From JBBQZP01 sp038207585 (GTDB lineage Bacteria; Pseudomonadota; Alphaproteobacteria; Rhodobacterales; Rhodobacteraceae), in contig JBBQZP010000013.1 of assembly GCA_038207585.1 (NCBI GenBank), forward strand, positions 38,256 through 102,255: DNA of 64,000 bases, read 5' to 3'. The notes beneath the pieces are model-generated. The model saw only the letters and a list, made by a program, of their open reading frames with translations. It was not told the DNA's origin and did not search any database. The translations under genes and the position numbers were made by a program. Of the stretch, positions 46,349-57,284 are shown piece after piece. How positions within the stretch are numbered: position 1 is the first letter of the stretch; every line of letters begins with the position of its first letter.

Positions 46349-46398
46349 AAATGACATTCGACAACGATAGCAGACGCAATTCAGCACTTCGTCCCCCC

Positions 46399-47154
46399 TC
46401 AAACAAACTGCTCGTTAATCAGCCTCTCCTCCAGCCCGTGCCCCGGATCGAACAATATCCGGTGGCGCACCTTGGGCTCCGACCGCATCTCCACCCACAG
46501 CACATCGCGCACGGAACGGCCGTCGGCGTCGGCCATCACCGGGCGCTTTTCGACCTCCAGCACGTCGAACCGGACCACGGCCGATTTCGGCAACAACGCC
46601 CCCCGCCAGCGCCGGGGCCGGAACGCGGCGACGGCGGTCAGGGCCAGCACGTCTGATCCGATGGGCAGGATCGGGCCGTGGGCGGAATAGTTATAGGCGG
46701 TGGACCCGGCGGGGGTGGCCAGCAAAAGCCCGTCGCAGACCAGTTCCGACAACCGCTCGCGCCCGTCAACCGAAATGCGCAGTTTCGCGGCTTGCGGTCC
46801 GGCGCGCAGGATGCTGACCTCATTGATCGCCAGCGCGTGATGTTCCGCCCCCGTGGTGGTGCCTGCGGTCATGGCCAGCGGATTGATCACCTCTTCCTGC
46901 GCGGCCAGAAGACGGTCGGGCAAGCCGTCCACCTCATACGCGTTCATCAGAAAGCCGATGGTGCCGCAGTTCATGCCGTAAACCGGCGGGGTGATCGTTT
47001 CGGTATCATGCAGGGTCGACAGCATGAAGCCATCGCCGCCCAGCGCCACGATCACGTCGGCCGCGTCCAGCGCGCATTGGCCATAGCGCGCGGTCAGATC
47101 GGCCAGCGCCGCTTGCGCCGCCGGGGCCGTGCTTGCGGTGAAACCTATGCGCAT
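46399..47154 (-). CDS. nadK: NAD kinase
   Basis: This 251-residue enzyme phosphorylates NAD to NADP. It has the GGDG motif (VIVALGGDGFML), the conserved INEVSILR, and the NADP-site segment LLATPAGSTAYNYSAHGPILP. ATG 47154 (MRIGFTAST) starts where family homology begins; the upstream in-frame extension is not conserved. It diverges from glyA, with a 205-base shared intergenic region. Confidence 0.94.
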   Translation of the reverse strand: MRIGFTASTAPAAQAALADLTARYGQCALDAADVIVALGGDGFMLSTLHDTETITPPVYGMNCGTIGFLMNAYEVDGLPDRLLAAQEEVINPLAMTAGTTTGAEHHALAINEVSILRAGPQAAKLRISVDGRERLSELVCDGLLLATPAGSTAYNYSAHGPILPIGSDVLALTAVAAFRPRRWRGALLPKSAVVRFDVLEVEKRPVMADADGRSVRDVLWVEMRSEPKVRHRILFDPGHGLEERLINEQFV

Positions 47155-47264
47155 CGGGGGCCCTTTCGGCGGAGGAAATGCCTGCGCCAAGTCTTGCGAT
47201 GCAAAGACGCGGTATTCAACCCCCCGAAGGACCGCGACAAAATCGTGCGCGCACAATTATTTCG

Positions 47265-47321
47265 TGCAGAACTTCTGCAGAGTCGTATTCTTACCTTTTC
47301 GTAGGGCACACTCTGCTCTAC
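47265..47321. promoter_or_regulatory. Inverted repeats in the nadK-glyA intergenic region
   Basis: Two dyads occur between the divergent nadK and glyA genes. TGCAGAA-C-TTCTGCA spans 47265-47279, with seven-base perfect arms. GTAGGGCA-CACTC-TGCTCTAC spans 47301-47321, with one G-T mismatch in the arms. The second lies 39 bases ahead of the glyA start and could be an operator or a leader stem-loop. I cannot assign a regulator. Confidence 0.35.
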
Positions 47322-47359
47322 ATAGCCTCGAAATTGATCGTCCCTTGCAGGAGTTTGCC

Positions 47360-48655
<1,296 letters not shown>

Positions 48656-48664
48656 TCTGACCTG

Positions 48665-49531
48665 ATGGCGAACCACATCCCGACACCGCGCCTTGAACGC
48701 CGCCTTGGCGACTGGGCGCGGGCGCGGCTGCCTTACGGTATTGCCGAACTGGTGATGTTCGTGCTGAAACAGGGCTGGGCTTGCCTGTTCGGCGGGCTTT
48801 TGCTGCTTGCCATCATCGGCACCAAATTCGTCTGGCAACCCGACTGGCCGGTGCATCGCTATGACGCTTTGGTCGTCTTTGCGCTGGTCACCCAAGCCTT
48901 GTTCCTGTGGTTCCGGCTGGAAACGTGGGAGGAGGCGCGGGTGATCCTGCTGTTCCACGCCACAGGCACGGCGATGGAGTTGTTCAAGGTGCATGCGGGG
49001 TCTTGGGCTTACCCTGAACCGGGGATCTTCAAGCTGCTGGGCGTGCCGCTGTTCTCAGGCTTCATGTATGCGTCGGTCGGCAGCTATATGGCCCGCGTGA
49101 TCCGCATTTTCGACATGCGGTTTGCGCCCTATCCGCCCTATTGGACGACTCTGCTTCTGGCCGCCGCGATCTATGTGAATTTCTTTGCGCATCATTTCGT
49201 GGCCGACATCCGCATCCCGCTTTTTGCCGCCACGCTGATCCTGTTCGCGCGCACCCGGATCTGGTTCCGCATTTCCGACCGTGACTGGTGGATGCCCTTG
49301 CCGCTGGCGGCGTTCCTGTCCAGTTTCGCGCTTTGGGTGGCGGAAAACGTGGGCACGGCCACGGGGACATGGCTTTATTCCGGGCAGGCGCCCCAACACT
49401 GGGTCAGCTTTGCGAAACTCGGGTCGTGGTATCTGCTTTTATATGTGGCGTTCGTGACGGTCACGCTGGTCGTGCGGTCGGTGCTGATCCGCCAGCCCCT
49501 TACAGAAACCCGCGCCACACCAGCACAGTAA
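48665..49531 (+). CDS. DUF817 family membrane protein
   Basis: This 288-residue polytopic membrane protein has about eight hydrophobic segments (YGIAELVMFVLKQGWACLFG, YDALVVFALVTQALFLWF, WTTLLLAAAIYVNFFAHHF, LAAFLSSFALWVAENVG and others). Conserved positions include RLETWEEARVI and HATGTAMELFKVHAGSWAYPEPG, typical of the DUF817 family. Function is unknown; the periplasmic loop WAYPEPG is distinctive. It lies nine bases after glyA and may be cotranscribed. Its 3' end overlaps the convergent gene by 32 bases. Confidence 0.8.
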   Translation: MANHIPTPRLERRLGDWARARLPYGIAELVMFVLKQGWACLFGGLLLLAIIGTKFVWQPDWPVHRYDALVVFALVTQALFLWFRLETWEEARVILLFHATGTAMELFKVHAGSWAYPEPGIFKLLGVPLFSGFMYASVGSYMARVIRIFDMRFAPYPPYWTTLLLAAAIYVNFFAHHFVADIRIPLFAATLILFARTRIWFRISDRDWWMPLPLAAFLSSFALWVAENVGTATGTWLYSGQAPQHWVSFAKLGSWYLLLYVAFVTVTLVVRSVLIRQPLTETRATPAQ

Positions 49532-49871
49532 CGAACAGCGCCACCGCAGCAGCCGTGCTGAGCAGGACCGATGTTCCAAACCGCGACCATGCGGCGCGGC
49601 GGCGGTCCGTTCTTCCGATGCCGCCCAGATGGGCAAGGCAGGTGTCATAGGCCCTGGTCAATGCCGCCTGATCAATCTGGGGAAGAAGGCGCGGGTTTTG
49701 CGCCATTTCTGCAGATATTAGCACTTGCTGCGCGGCATCGCGCAGCTTTGCGGGCACCTTTCGCCCGCCGTTTTGCAACTTTTCCGCCAGCCCCGATCCG
49801 CGAAGACGCAACCGGTCATCCAGAAGCTGCGCCACATGATCGGCCATTTCTGGCGCAGAGGGGGAGGTCAT
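49500..49871 (-). CDS. Small helical membrane-tail protein, unknown function
   Basis: This 123-residue protein starts at ATG 49871; a GTG at 49880 is also in frame. It is mostly helical and charged (AEMAQNPRLLPQIDQAALTRAYDTCLAHLGGIGRTDRRRAAWSR-like segments) and ends with one hydrophobic helix (TSVLLSTAAAVALFVTVLVW) close to the C-terminus, a tail-anchor arrangement. I recognise no domain. The 3' overlap of 32 bases with the DUF817 gene makes both coding assignments depend on family conservation. Confidence 0.55.
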   Translation of the reverse strand: MTSPSAPEMADHVAQLLDDRLRLRGSGLAEKLQNGGRKVPAKLRDAAQQVLISAEMAQNPRLLPQIDQAALTRAYDTCLAHLGGIGRTDRRRAAWSRFGTSVLLSTAAAVALFVTVLVWRGFL

Positions 49872-49971
49872 GGTGGGCACGTTCCTGTTTCAGACAAACA
49901 AACCTAGCGGCCCCGCCCGCCTGCGGCAACCGGGTCTGGAAGTTGCCCGCCGGTCAGGGTAAGCCTGCGGC

Positions 49972-50739
49972 ATGCTGACCACAATCGACCATCCCTCAAC
50001 AGCCACTGACACCCCGCCGCTGATCATCGCGCACGGGCTTTACGGCTCGGCCCGGAACTGGGGCGTGATCGCGCGGCGTCTGTCCGAAACCCGCCGCGTC
50101 ATTGCTGTGGATATGCGCAATCATGGGGCGTCGGCGCATCTGGCCAGCCACAGCTACGCCGATCTGGCCGGGGATCTGGCAGAGGTGATTTCGGGCATCG
50201 GTGGCCGCGCCGATGTGCTGGGCCATTCGATGGGGGGCAAGGCCGCGATGATGCTGGCGCTGACCCAGCCCACGCTGGTCAACCGCCTGATCGTCGCCGA
50301 TATCGCGCCGGTCGCCTACACTCATGATCAATCGCAGCACGCGCTGGCGATGCGGGGGCTGGAGCTTTCCGGGCTGTCGTCCCGGGCCGAGGCGGATGCG
50401 CGGCTGGCCGCAACGAACCCCGATGCGGCGTTGCGCGCGTTTTTCCTGCAATCACTTGATCTGCATGCCCAACCACCTGCATGGCGGCTGAACCTTGATG
50501 TCTTGATCGCCGAAATGCCCACCATCGTCGGCTGGCCCTACCCCGAGGGGCGGTTTGACGGGCCGGCGCTGTTTCTGACCGGGGCCAATTCGGCCTATGT
50601 GAAACCTGAATATCACCCGGCGATCCTTGCGCAATTCCCGCAGGCCCGGTTTCAGGCGATCGACGGCGCGGGCCACTGGCTGCACGCCGAACAGCCCCGC
50701 GCGTTCGAGGCCGCAGTGGCGGCGTTTCTGGTCGGGTAA
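49972..50739 (+). CDS. Alpha/beta hydrolase (YbfF-like esterase)
   Basis: This 255-residue hydrolase shows the oxyanion loop PPLIIAHGLYGSARNW, the nucleophile elbow GHSMGGKAAM and the catalytic histidine in DGAGHWLHAEQP. The pattern fits YbfF-type thioesterase/esterases of general detoxification or lipid turnover. There is no signal peptide. It is preceded by 100 bases without a gene and followed closely by the amidohydrolase. Confidence 0.85.
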   Translation: MLTTIDHPSTATDTPPLIIAHGLYGSARNWGVIARRLSETRRVIAVDMRNHGASAHLASHSYADLAGDLAEVISGIGGRADVLGHSMGGKAAMMLALTQPTLVNRLIVADIAPVAYTHDQSQHALAMRGLELSGLSSRAEADARLAATNPDAALRAFFLQSLDLHAQPPAWRLNLDVLIAEMPTIVGWPYPEGRFDGPALFLTGANSAYVKPEYHPAILAQFPQARFQAIDGAGHWLHAEQPRAFEAAVAAFLVG

Positions 50740-50803
50740 GCCACAAGGGCTTGCCGGGTGTGGGGATGGGTTCTAGGTTCGGGCTGAACCGCACGGAGGC
50801 CCG

Positions 50804-52435
50804 ATGCCCCCCGACCTGATCCTGATCAACGCCGATATTCGCACGATGGACGCGGCCCATCCGCGTGCCGAGGCGATTGCGGTGCGGGACGGGCGGATTC
50901 TGGCGCTTGGGTCTGACGCGCAGATCAGCGCGCTAGCCGGTCCGGAGACGCAGATCATCAACGCCGGAGGGCGGCTGGTTCTGCCGGGGTTTCAGGATGC
51001 GCATGTGCATCTGCTGGATGGTGGCACCGATCTGATCGCGACGGCGGCCCTGTGGGACGCGCAGGGCGTGCCCGACTTGCATACCGCGCTGCGGGGGCAT
51101 GCGGTGCGCTGGACGGGGCCGATGGTCACAGGCGCGGGCTGGCAACCGGGGGTGTTCGGCGACCATAACCTGACGGCGGCGGTTCTGGATGCCGCCGTGC
51201 CGGACCGGCCCTGCATCGTCTATGACAGCTCGTATCATCAGGCGTGTCTCAACTCGGCGGCGATGCGCATGGCCGGGCTGACGCAAGATACGCCCGACCC
51301 CGCGCAGGGCCATTTCGTGCGGGATGCACACGGCGAACCGACCGGGATGCTGCATGAGGCGGCGATCCAGTGGGCCCTGCCCCGCCTTCCGCAAACCCCG
51401 GATCAGGTCTGGCGTGACGGCCTGCGCGCGGGTCAGGCCCATGCCAACCGGCACGGCATCACCGGTGTTCTGGACCCGGCGGTGCGCGATTATCATGCGC
51501 GTGCTTACGGCGACCTTGCGGCAAGCGGCGCGTTGACGCTTTGGGTGTCGGGGGCAGCGACCGTTCTGCCCGAGGAGCATGCCCCCGATGCCCTTGCCCG
51601 GCTGACCGCCCTGCGAGCCGCCCATCCGGGGCCGGAATTCCACATCCATTCGGCGAAATTCTTTCTGGACGGGGTGTTTGAAAATCGCACCGCCGCATTG
51701 ATCGCGCCTTATGCCGATGCGCCGGCGGGCAATGCAGGCCTGATGTTCTCGCCGGGTCAGATTGCCGCGCATTTTGCTGCACTGGACGGGGCGCGGTTCC
51801 AGATTCATGTGCATGTCATCGGTGATCTGGCCGCGCGGGCGGCGCTGGACGGCTTTGCCGCAGCGCGGGCCGCGAATGGCTACTGGCCCGCCCTGCACCA
51901 GTTGGCCCATCTGCAACTGGTTGATCAGGCTGACATTCCCCGGTTGGAGCAGCTTGAAGTCATGGCCAATATCCAACCCCTCTGGGCGCAGTGGGACCCG
52001 CATATCCCCGATATTGCAATGGATATGATCGGCCCCCTTCGCGCCGCACAAACTTATGCCTTTGGCCAGATGCGCGCAGCGGGCGTGCGGATGTGCCTTT
52101 CCTCGGACTGGGCGGTATCCACCCTGAACCCGTTCGAAATCATTGAAACCGCCGTGACAAGGCAGGCCCGCGCGCACGAAAGCCCGAAAGAGCCATTCTT
52201 TCCTGCCGAATGTCTGACCGTGGACGAGGCGGTCAAGGGGTATACGCTTGAGGCCGCCGCCGCCTGTTGGCGCAGCGGCTTCACCGGGCAGCTTTCCCCC
52301 GGCTATTCCGCCGATCTTATCGTTCTGGACCGTGACATCTTTGCCTGCAAGGCGCAGGATATCGGCGACACGCAGGTTCTGCTGACCCTGTTTCGCGGCA
52401 CGCAAGTGCACCGTCACCCGACCTTTGATGCTTGA
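50804..52435 (+). CDS. Amidohydrolase family 3 protein (YtcJ-like)
   Basis: This 543-residue metal-dependent amidohydrolase opens MPPDLILINADIRTMD with the beta-sandwich. It has QDAHVHL (first metal pair), FFLDGVFENRTA, IHVHVIGDLAAR, and the final Asp in CLSSDWAVSTLNP. Length and architecture match YtcJ-like hydrolases of unknown substrate, some acting on N-acyl or urea-type compounds. It is followed 17 bases later by a cupin gene and may be cotranscribed. Confidence 0.85.
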   Translation: MPPDLILINADIRTMDAAHPRAEAIAVRDGRILALGSDAQISALAGPETQIINAGGRLVLPGFQDAHVHLLDGGTDLIATAALWDAQGVPDLHTALRGHAVRWTGPMVTGAGWQPGVFGDHNLTAAVLDAAVPDRPCIVYDSSYHQACLNSAAMRMAGLTQDTPDPAQGHFVRDAHGEPTGMLHEAAIQWALPRLPQTPDQVWRDGLRAGQAHANRHGITGVLDPAVRDYHARAYGDLAASGALTLWVSGAATVLPEEHAPDALARLTALRAAHPGPEFHIHSAKFFLDGVFENRTAALIAPYADAPAGNAGLMFSPGQIAAHFAALDGARFQIHVHVIGDLAARAALDGFAAARAANGYWPALHQLAHLQLVDQADIPRLEQLEVMANIQPLWAQWDPHIPDIAMDMIGPLRAAQTYAFGQMRAAGVRMCLSSDWAVSTLNPFEIIETAVTRQARAHESPKEPFFPAECLTVDEAVKGYTLEAAAACWRSGFTGQLSPGYSADLIVLDRDIFACKAQDIGDTQVLLTLFRGTQVHRHPTFDA

Positions 52436-52452
52436 TCCGGAGAGGACCGCCC

Positions 52453-52815
52453 ATGAAAGACATCACCGCCACTGACCGCCGCATCGCCAATATCCACGAG
52501 GCGGAATTCACCAGCTTTGTCTATCCCGACGGGCAGGCATTGGGCGACGCGATCCTGCAGCATGATGACGGCGTGCCGCTTGGCACCGGCTTTCACGTCT
52601 ACCGGATGCCCGCAGGCATGCGCACCCGCAGCCACCGCCACAACGGGCACGAGCAGTTCCTGATCCTGGAGGGCGAGTTGATCGAAAGCGATGGCACGGT
52701 CTTCCGCAAGGGCGATCTGGTGTTCTACCGTGACGGCACCGAGCATAATTCCTACACCCCGGACGGCTGCCTTCTGGCCGTGCATATCGTAGGGCCGGAA
52801 ACCGTGCTGGAGTAA
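52453..52815 (+). CDS. Single-domain cupin protein
   Basis: This 120-residue cupin starts at ATG 52453 (MKDITATDRRIANIHEAEF) after GGAGAGGA. Motif 1 is TRSHRHNGHEQFLILEGELIE (two His and Glu/Gln ligands); motif 2 is EHNSYTPDGCLLAVHIVG with the last His. It could bind iron or another metal. Function is unknown. It may be cotranscribed with the amidohydrolase. Confidence 0.75.
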   Translation: MKDITATDRRIANIHEAEFTSFVYPDGQALGDAILQHDDGVPLGTGFHVYRMPAGMRTRSHRHNGHEQFLILEGELIESDGTVFRKGDLVFYRDGTEHNSYTPDGCLLAVHIVGPETVLE

Positions 52816-52827
52816 ACGCGGGAAAAT

Positions 52828-52903
<76 letters not shown>

Positions 52904-53023
52904 ACTGGGGCGCGATCTGGCCCATGCGCCGGGTTTTGTCAAGGGCCGGGCGTGATCCCGGACCGCGCATGACAGCGCGGGCCATGCCAAAAGGCAGGCC
53001 CGCGCCACAGCAGTCCAGTCAGG

Positions 53024-56000
53024 TCAGGCGAACAGGAAGTCCGACGCCGTCAGATGCGCGATGTCCACATCCTTGACCAGGATCGTCGCCCCGGTGTTAT
53101 ATCGGATAAGCGTGTCGCCGCCCGACAGGGCCCTGAACGTCAGGTCTGCGAAGCTTGACCCCAGGATACGGATCTTGTCGGCACCATCATCGAAATCATA
53201 GATGATGTCGCGTCCGGCGTTCTCGCTTTTCAGGAACATGAACGTATCCGCACCGTCGCCGCCCCGAAGCAAGTCATTGCCCAGACCACCGACGATAGTA
53301 TCGCTGCCTGCGCCACCAAAGATGATGTCGTTTCCGGCATAGGTCGCGATCAGGTCATTGCCCCCTTCGGCGATGATGTAATCGGACGTATCACCGGTGT
53401 AGATCGTGTCGTTTCCGTTGCCCAGTCCAGCAAAGCTGAACGCTTCCACATCATTGAAGGTGACGGTGTTTGTTCCATCAGTAACGGTCCCGTCATAGCC
53501 ACTGGCCAGCGAGCCCGATGATGCATCCACACGCACGCCGACATCTTCAATCGTCGCATAGATGACCATCCGGTCGCGTCCGGTGCTGGCGTTCAAAAGG
53601 TCGTCGCCGCCAAGATAGAACGTTGCGCGGTCATCTCCGGCACCCAGACCGATGGTGTCATCCAGACCCGAGGTCTTGTGCGCCGTAATGATGTCACGGC
53701 CAGCGCCAGTCTGAAGGTACAGGCCTTCCACGTTCTTGACCGACCCGGAGGTCTGGAAATAGCTGGTTCTGTTCAGGTTGATGATCACGCCGCTCGTGCC
53801 TTCTGACGTGTCGCCGCGCCAGAAGTCAGTGCCTGCGCCGCCGTCGATCCGGTCAGCGCCGCTGCCCGAGTAGATGAAGTCATTGCCAGCACCCGCCGCG
53901 ATCGAGTCTTTGCCGTCGCCCGTGCGGATCGTGTCGTTACCGCCGTAATAGTCCTGGAACAGGAACCGCTCGATGCCCGAATAGACAACCTGCGTCGCCG
54001 CAGTGCCGTTCGAGAACGATCCCGAATAACCGCTGGCATCGGCGGTCAGGGTGTTCGTGAACCCGCCCGTTGCCGTGATATCGCGCACCATCAGCACATC
54101 ATTGCCAGTACCACCGATCACACTGTCCAGACCGTTGGCATAGACGGTGATCACATCGTTGCCAGCGCCGGTGTCGATATAGTCGTACAGGTTGGCGGTC
54201 GCGTTGGTGGTGATGTTGTCTTTGCCGGAACCCGTCGTGATCTCGATCGCCTCGATCGAGTTGATGTTGCCCTTGCCGTCCAGCAACGAACCGCCGTTCA
54301 GGTTGATGCGGATGTTGGCAGTCTGTGCCGACTGGTCGGAAATCCAACGGTCAAGACCGGCACCGCCGAAGACCAAATCGCTGCCCGATCCGCTGTCGAT
54401 GGTGTCGTTACCGTTGTTGCCGTAAATCGTATCCACGCCATTGCCGGTGCGGATGTAGTCATCGCCGCCAACAGCGTCGGTCACGCGGAAGGCGTCAACG
54501 CCGACCACTGCCATCGTGTCCGTGCCGTTCGAGTAGGTCACGGTGCTGCCGTTCCCGGTCGAGGTCAGCGCCGATGAGGTGATGGCCGTGCCAGCTTTGG
54601 TGTTGCGCAGTTCGACAGTGTCGGTTCCGCTGCTCAGATTGACGTAGTCGTCCCCGCCCAGATAGGCGATCAGCTTGTCGTTGCCCGCACCAGCGCTGAT
54701 GTAGTCATCTGCGTTTTCGCCGTAGTTCAGCGTGATCGTGTCGTTGCCGGTTCCCAGAATGAAGTAGGCCGCTTCGGTGTTGATCGCCGTCGTGCCATCC
54801 ACAACGATCGTGGACAGGTTCAGGTTGACCGACCGGTTCACAGTGTCGCTGACAAGGTCAAGCCACAGCGCATCAATTCCGGCGCCCCCGTCAACCTGGT
54901 TGATCCCGGAACCGCCGCTGACGGTGTCATTGCCGTCGCCGCCCTGAACGATGTCATTGCCAAGGCCGCCATGAAGCCAGTCGGCCCCGGCACCGCCGTT
55001 CAACGTATCGTTGTCATCGCCACCGAACAGCTGGTCATTGCCGTCACCACCGTTCAGCACATCGTTTCCGGCATCGCTATGAACGATGTCGTTGCCAAGG
55101 CCCGAGTCGATGGTATCCGCACCGCTGCCGGAATAGATCGTGTCAATCCCCGCGCCCGAAACGATCAGGTCATTGCCCGCGCCGGTGGTCAGCAGGTCGT
55201 TGCCTGCGCCGGTTGTGACGGTGTCGTTGCCCGCGCCCGATGTCAGGGTGTTGTCGCCTTCGCCAAGGTTGATCAGGTTCAGCCCGTCGCCGACGGTGAC
55301 CGTATCATTGCCCGATCCGGCGGTCACGGAGTTGTCGCCGTTCCCCGCGACCAGAAGGTTCGCACCCTCGCCCAGATCGACCAGATTATCGCCATCGCCC
55401 GCGTTCACGCTGTCGTTGCCAGCCCCCGCATAGATGCTGTCGTTGCCAGCGCCCGCTGTCAGAGTGTCATTGCCATCATTCGAGGTGATACGGTTGTTGC
55501 CCGAGCCTGCGTCGATCACATCGGCATCGTTGCCCGAAACAATGGTGTCATTGCCGGTGGTTGACACGAAGGTGTTCAGACCCGCGCCAAGATCGACATT
55601 GTTCGCACCGTCGCCCGCATCGACGTTGTCATCGCCGTTCCCGGCAAAAATCACGTCGTTGCCGGTGCCTGCGATGATGGTGTCGTTGCCGTCGCCTGCG
55701 GTGATGGAATCGTTGCCGGCACCTGTGTTGATCACATCGGCATTCACGCCGCCGATGATCGTATCATTCCCGGTGCCCGAGATCAGGCTGTTCAGCCCGT
55801 CGCCAAGGTTCACGAAGTTCGCGCCGTCGCCCGCATCGACCGTGTCATTGCCCGCACCTGCGGTGATGGAATCGTTGCCCGCACCCGAGGTGATCGAGTC
55901 TGCGCCGATACCCGCGATGATCGTGTCATTGCCGGTGCCCGAGGTCAGGCGGTTCGCGCCGTCGCCCGCATTGATGAAGTTGGCGCCGTCGCCCGCGTCA

Positions 56001-57100
56001 ATCGTGTCGTTGCCGGTGCCTGCGGTGATGCTGTCATTGCCCAGACCGGCGTTGATAGCGTTGTTGCCGTTGCCCGCGCTGATCGTGTCGTTGCCATCGC
56101 CAGAGGTAATGTTGTCGGCGCCAGTGCCGCCGATGATGCTGTCGTCGCCCGCACCCGAATTGATCGAGTCGTTGCCGTTGCCGCCAAAAATCGTATCGTT
56201 GCCGCCGGCAGTCGTGATGTTGTCGTCACCGCTGCCCAACGTGATGGAATCGTTGCCGTCGCCGGTGACGATGGTTTTCGCGGCGGTGGAGGTGTCGTTG
56301 ATCTCGAAATTCTCGATGTTCGAGAAGGTCAGGACGTTCACGCCCGACGTGATGGTGCCGTTATAGCCCGCTGCAACAGAGCCGCTGGTCAGGTTCATCA
56401 CCATCCCGCTGGTCGCGTTAGTCACAAGCAGACGGTCGGTGCCCGTGCCGCCGTTGATATTGTCGGTGCCTCCCAGAATGACGGTGATATCGTCGTCGCC
56501 GCCGCCTGCGTTTACGGTATCCGAACCGCCGCTGACGTTGATGCCGTCATTGCCGTCGCCGGTGATGATGCTGTCGTTGAGATTGCCGTTGTCAACAAGG
56601 AAGAACCGCTCGATCCCAACGTAGTTGACCGTATTTCCGATCCCCGCTGTGACGTTTCCCGAGTAACCCCCCGCCAGCGATCCGCCCAGCGCGCTGAACG
56701 TGTAGCCCGTTGTGCCCGTGTTGCTGAACGTCAGCGAATCCGTTCCCGTGCCGCCGTTGATTGTGTCGATGCCGCCCATCAGCACGCTGATCGCGTCGTT
56801 ACCTGCGCCCGAGTTGACACTGTCAGTGCCACCGCCCAGATTGATCGCATCATCGCCGTCACGGGTGTTGATATTGTCGTTCTGCGCCACGGCGTCGGTA
56901 AACGTGAAATGCTCGATCCCGGTGAAAACCACATCCGTGGCGCCTGGCCCGTTCATGGTGCCGTTGTATCCGGCGCCAAGGCTGCCTGTCGTTCCGGTCA
57001 GCACCGTCCCGCCCGTTGCAGAGTTGTTCGTATAGATCAAACGATCCGGGCCAGCGGCGGCATTGATCGTGTCGGCACCAGTACGGGTATAGTCGACCAT
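53024..57100 (-). CDS. Large RTX calcium-binding secreted protein
   Basis: This protein of 1358 residues starts at ATG 57100, preceded on the minus strand by CAGGAATTG. It is built almost wholly of RTX nonapeptides and beta-rich linkers, with no catalytic domain visible. Residues about 290-720 alternate ordinary GxGNDxI repeats with Asn variants (GDGANFI, GDGLNSL) in a higher-order 54-72 residue pattern. The C-terminus (DIIYDFDDGADKIRILG, then ILVKDVDIAHLTASDFLFA) matches the M10 serralysin-type C-terminal domain that carries the type I secretion signal. A surface or S-layer-like structural role is inferred. No type I exporter is in the window. Confidence 0.88.
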   Translation of the reverse strand: MVDYTRTGADTINAAAGPDRLIYTNNSATGGTVLTGTTGSLGAGYNGTMNGPGATDVVFTGIEHFTFTDAVAQNDNINTRDGDDAINLGGGTDSVNSGAGNDAISVLMGGIDTINGGTGTDSLTFSNTGTTGYTFSALGGSLAGGYSGNVTAGIGNTVNYVGIERFFLVDNGNLNDSIITGDGNDGINVSGGSDTVNAGGGDDDITVILGGTDNINGGTGTDRLLVTNATSGMVMNLTSGSVAAGYNGTITSGVNVLTFSNIENFEINDTSTAAKTIVTGDGNDSITLGSGDDNITTAGGNDTIFGGNGNDSINSGAGDDSIIGGTGADNITSGDGNDTISAGNGNNAINAGLGNDSITAGTGNDTIDAGDGANFINAGDGANRLTSGTGNDTIIAGIGADSITSGAGNDSITAGAGNDTVDAGDGANFVNLGDGLNSLISGTGNDTIIGGVNADVINTGAGNDSITAGDGNDTIIAGTGNDVIFAGNGDDNVDAGDGANNVDLGAGLNTFVSTTGNDTIVSGNDADVIDAGSGNNRITSNDGNDTLTAGAGNDSIYAGAGNDSVNAGDGDNLVDLGEGANLLVAGNGDNSVTAGSGNDTVTVGDGLNLINLGEGDNTLTSGAGNDTVTTGAGNDLLTTGAGNDLIVSGAGIDTIYSGSGADTIDSGLGNDIVHSDAGNDVLNGGDGNDQLFGGDDNDTLNGGAGADWLHGGLGNDIVQGGDGNDTVSGGSGINQVDGGAGIDALWLDLVSDTVNRSVNLNLSTIVVDGTTAINTEAAYFILGTGNDTITLNYGENADDYISAGAGNDKLIAYLGGDDYVNLSSGTDTVELRNTKAGTAITSSALTSTGNGSTVTYSNGTDTMAVVGVDAFRVTDAVGGDDYIRTGNGVDTIYGNNGNDTIDSGSGSDLVFGGAGLDRWISDQSAQTANIRINLNGGSLLDGKGNINSIEAIEITTGSGKDNITTNATANLYDYIDTGAGNDVITVYANGLDSVIGGTGNDVLMVRDITATGGFTNTLTADASGYSGSFSNGTAATQVVYSGIERFLFQDYYGGNDTIRTGDGKDSIAAGAGNDFIYSGSGADRIDGGAGTDFWRGDTSEGTSGVIINLNRTSYFQTSGSVKNVEGLYLQTGAGRDIITAHKTSGLDDTIGLGAGDDRATFYLGGDDLLNASTGRDRMVIYATIEDVGVRVDASSGSLASGYDGTVTDGTNTVTFNDVEAFSFAGLGNGNDTIYTGDTSDYIIAEGGNDLIATYAGNDIIFGGAGSDTIVGGLGNDLLRGGDGADTFMFLKSENAGRDIIYDFDDGADKIRILGSSFADLTFRALSGGDTLIRYNTGATILVKDVDIAHLTASDFLFA

Positions 57101-57284
57101 TTTTGCAATTCCTGCGTAAGGATTAACGTTGACGCAGAAAATGAAGGTCGACTTAGACGTAAATGCGGTCGGTACTTACCCGTTTGTGGCGAAACATGGG
57201 TTTTACAGCGGCCCTGAGCGGGTCATTTTCAGGCCCGCGCAGGGTTTGATTGCCGCAATGGTTGCTGCGGGCGGAAAACCGCGC
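57101..57284 (-). other. RTX gene leader and gcvP downstream region
   Basis: These 184 bases hold the promoter side of the RTX gene and the end of the gcv operon, both on the minus strand. A stem CCGCA/TGCGG at 57252-57270 may end gcv transcription, but no T-run follows it. No gene is supported here. Confidence 0.3.

Noticed and set aside
46349..46398. Possible small gene between the DUF6998-like gene and nadK
   Set aside because: Only 50 bases, with no start or frame of useful length.
53280..56230. Repeats in the second RTX gene as a tandem-repeat or CRISPR locus
   Set aside because: They are in-frame coding repeats of calcium-binding motifs with graded variation.
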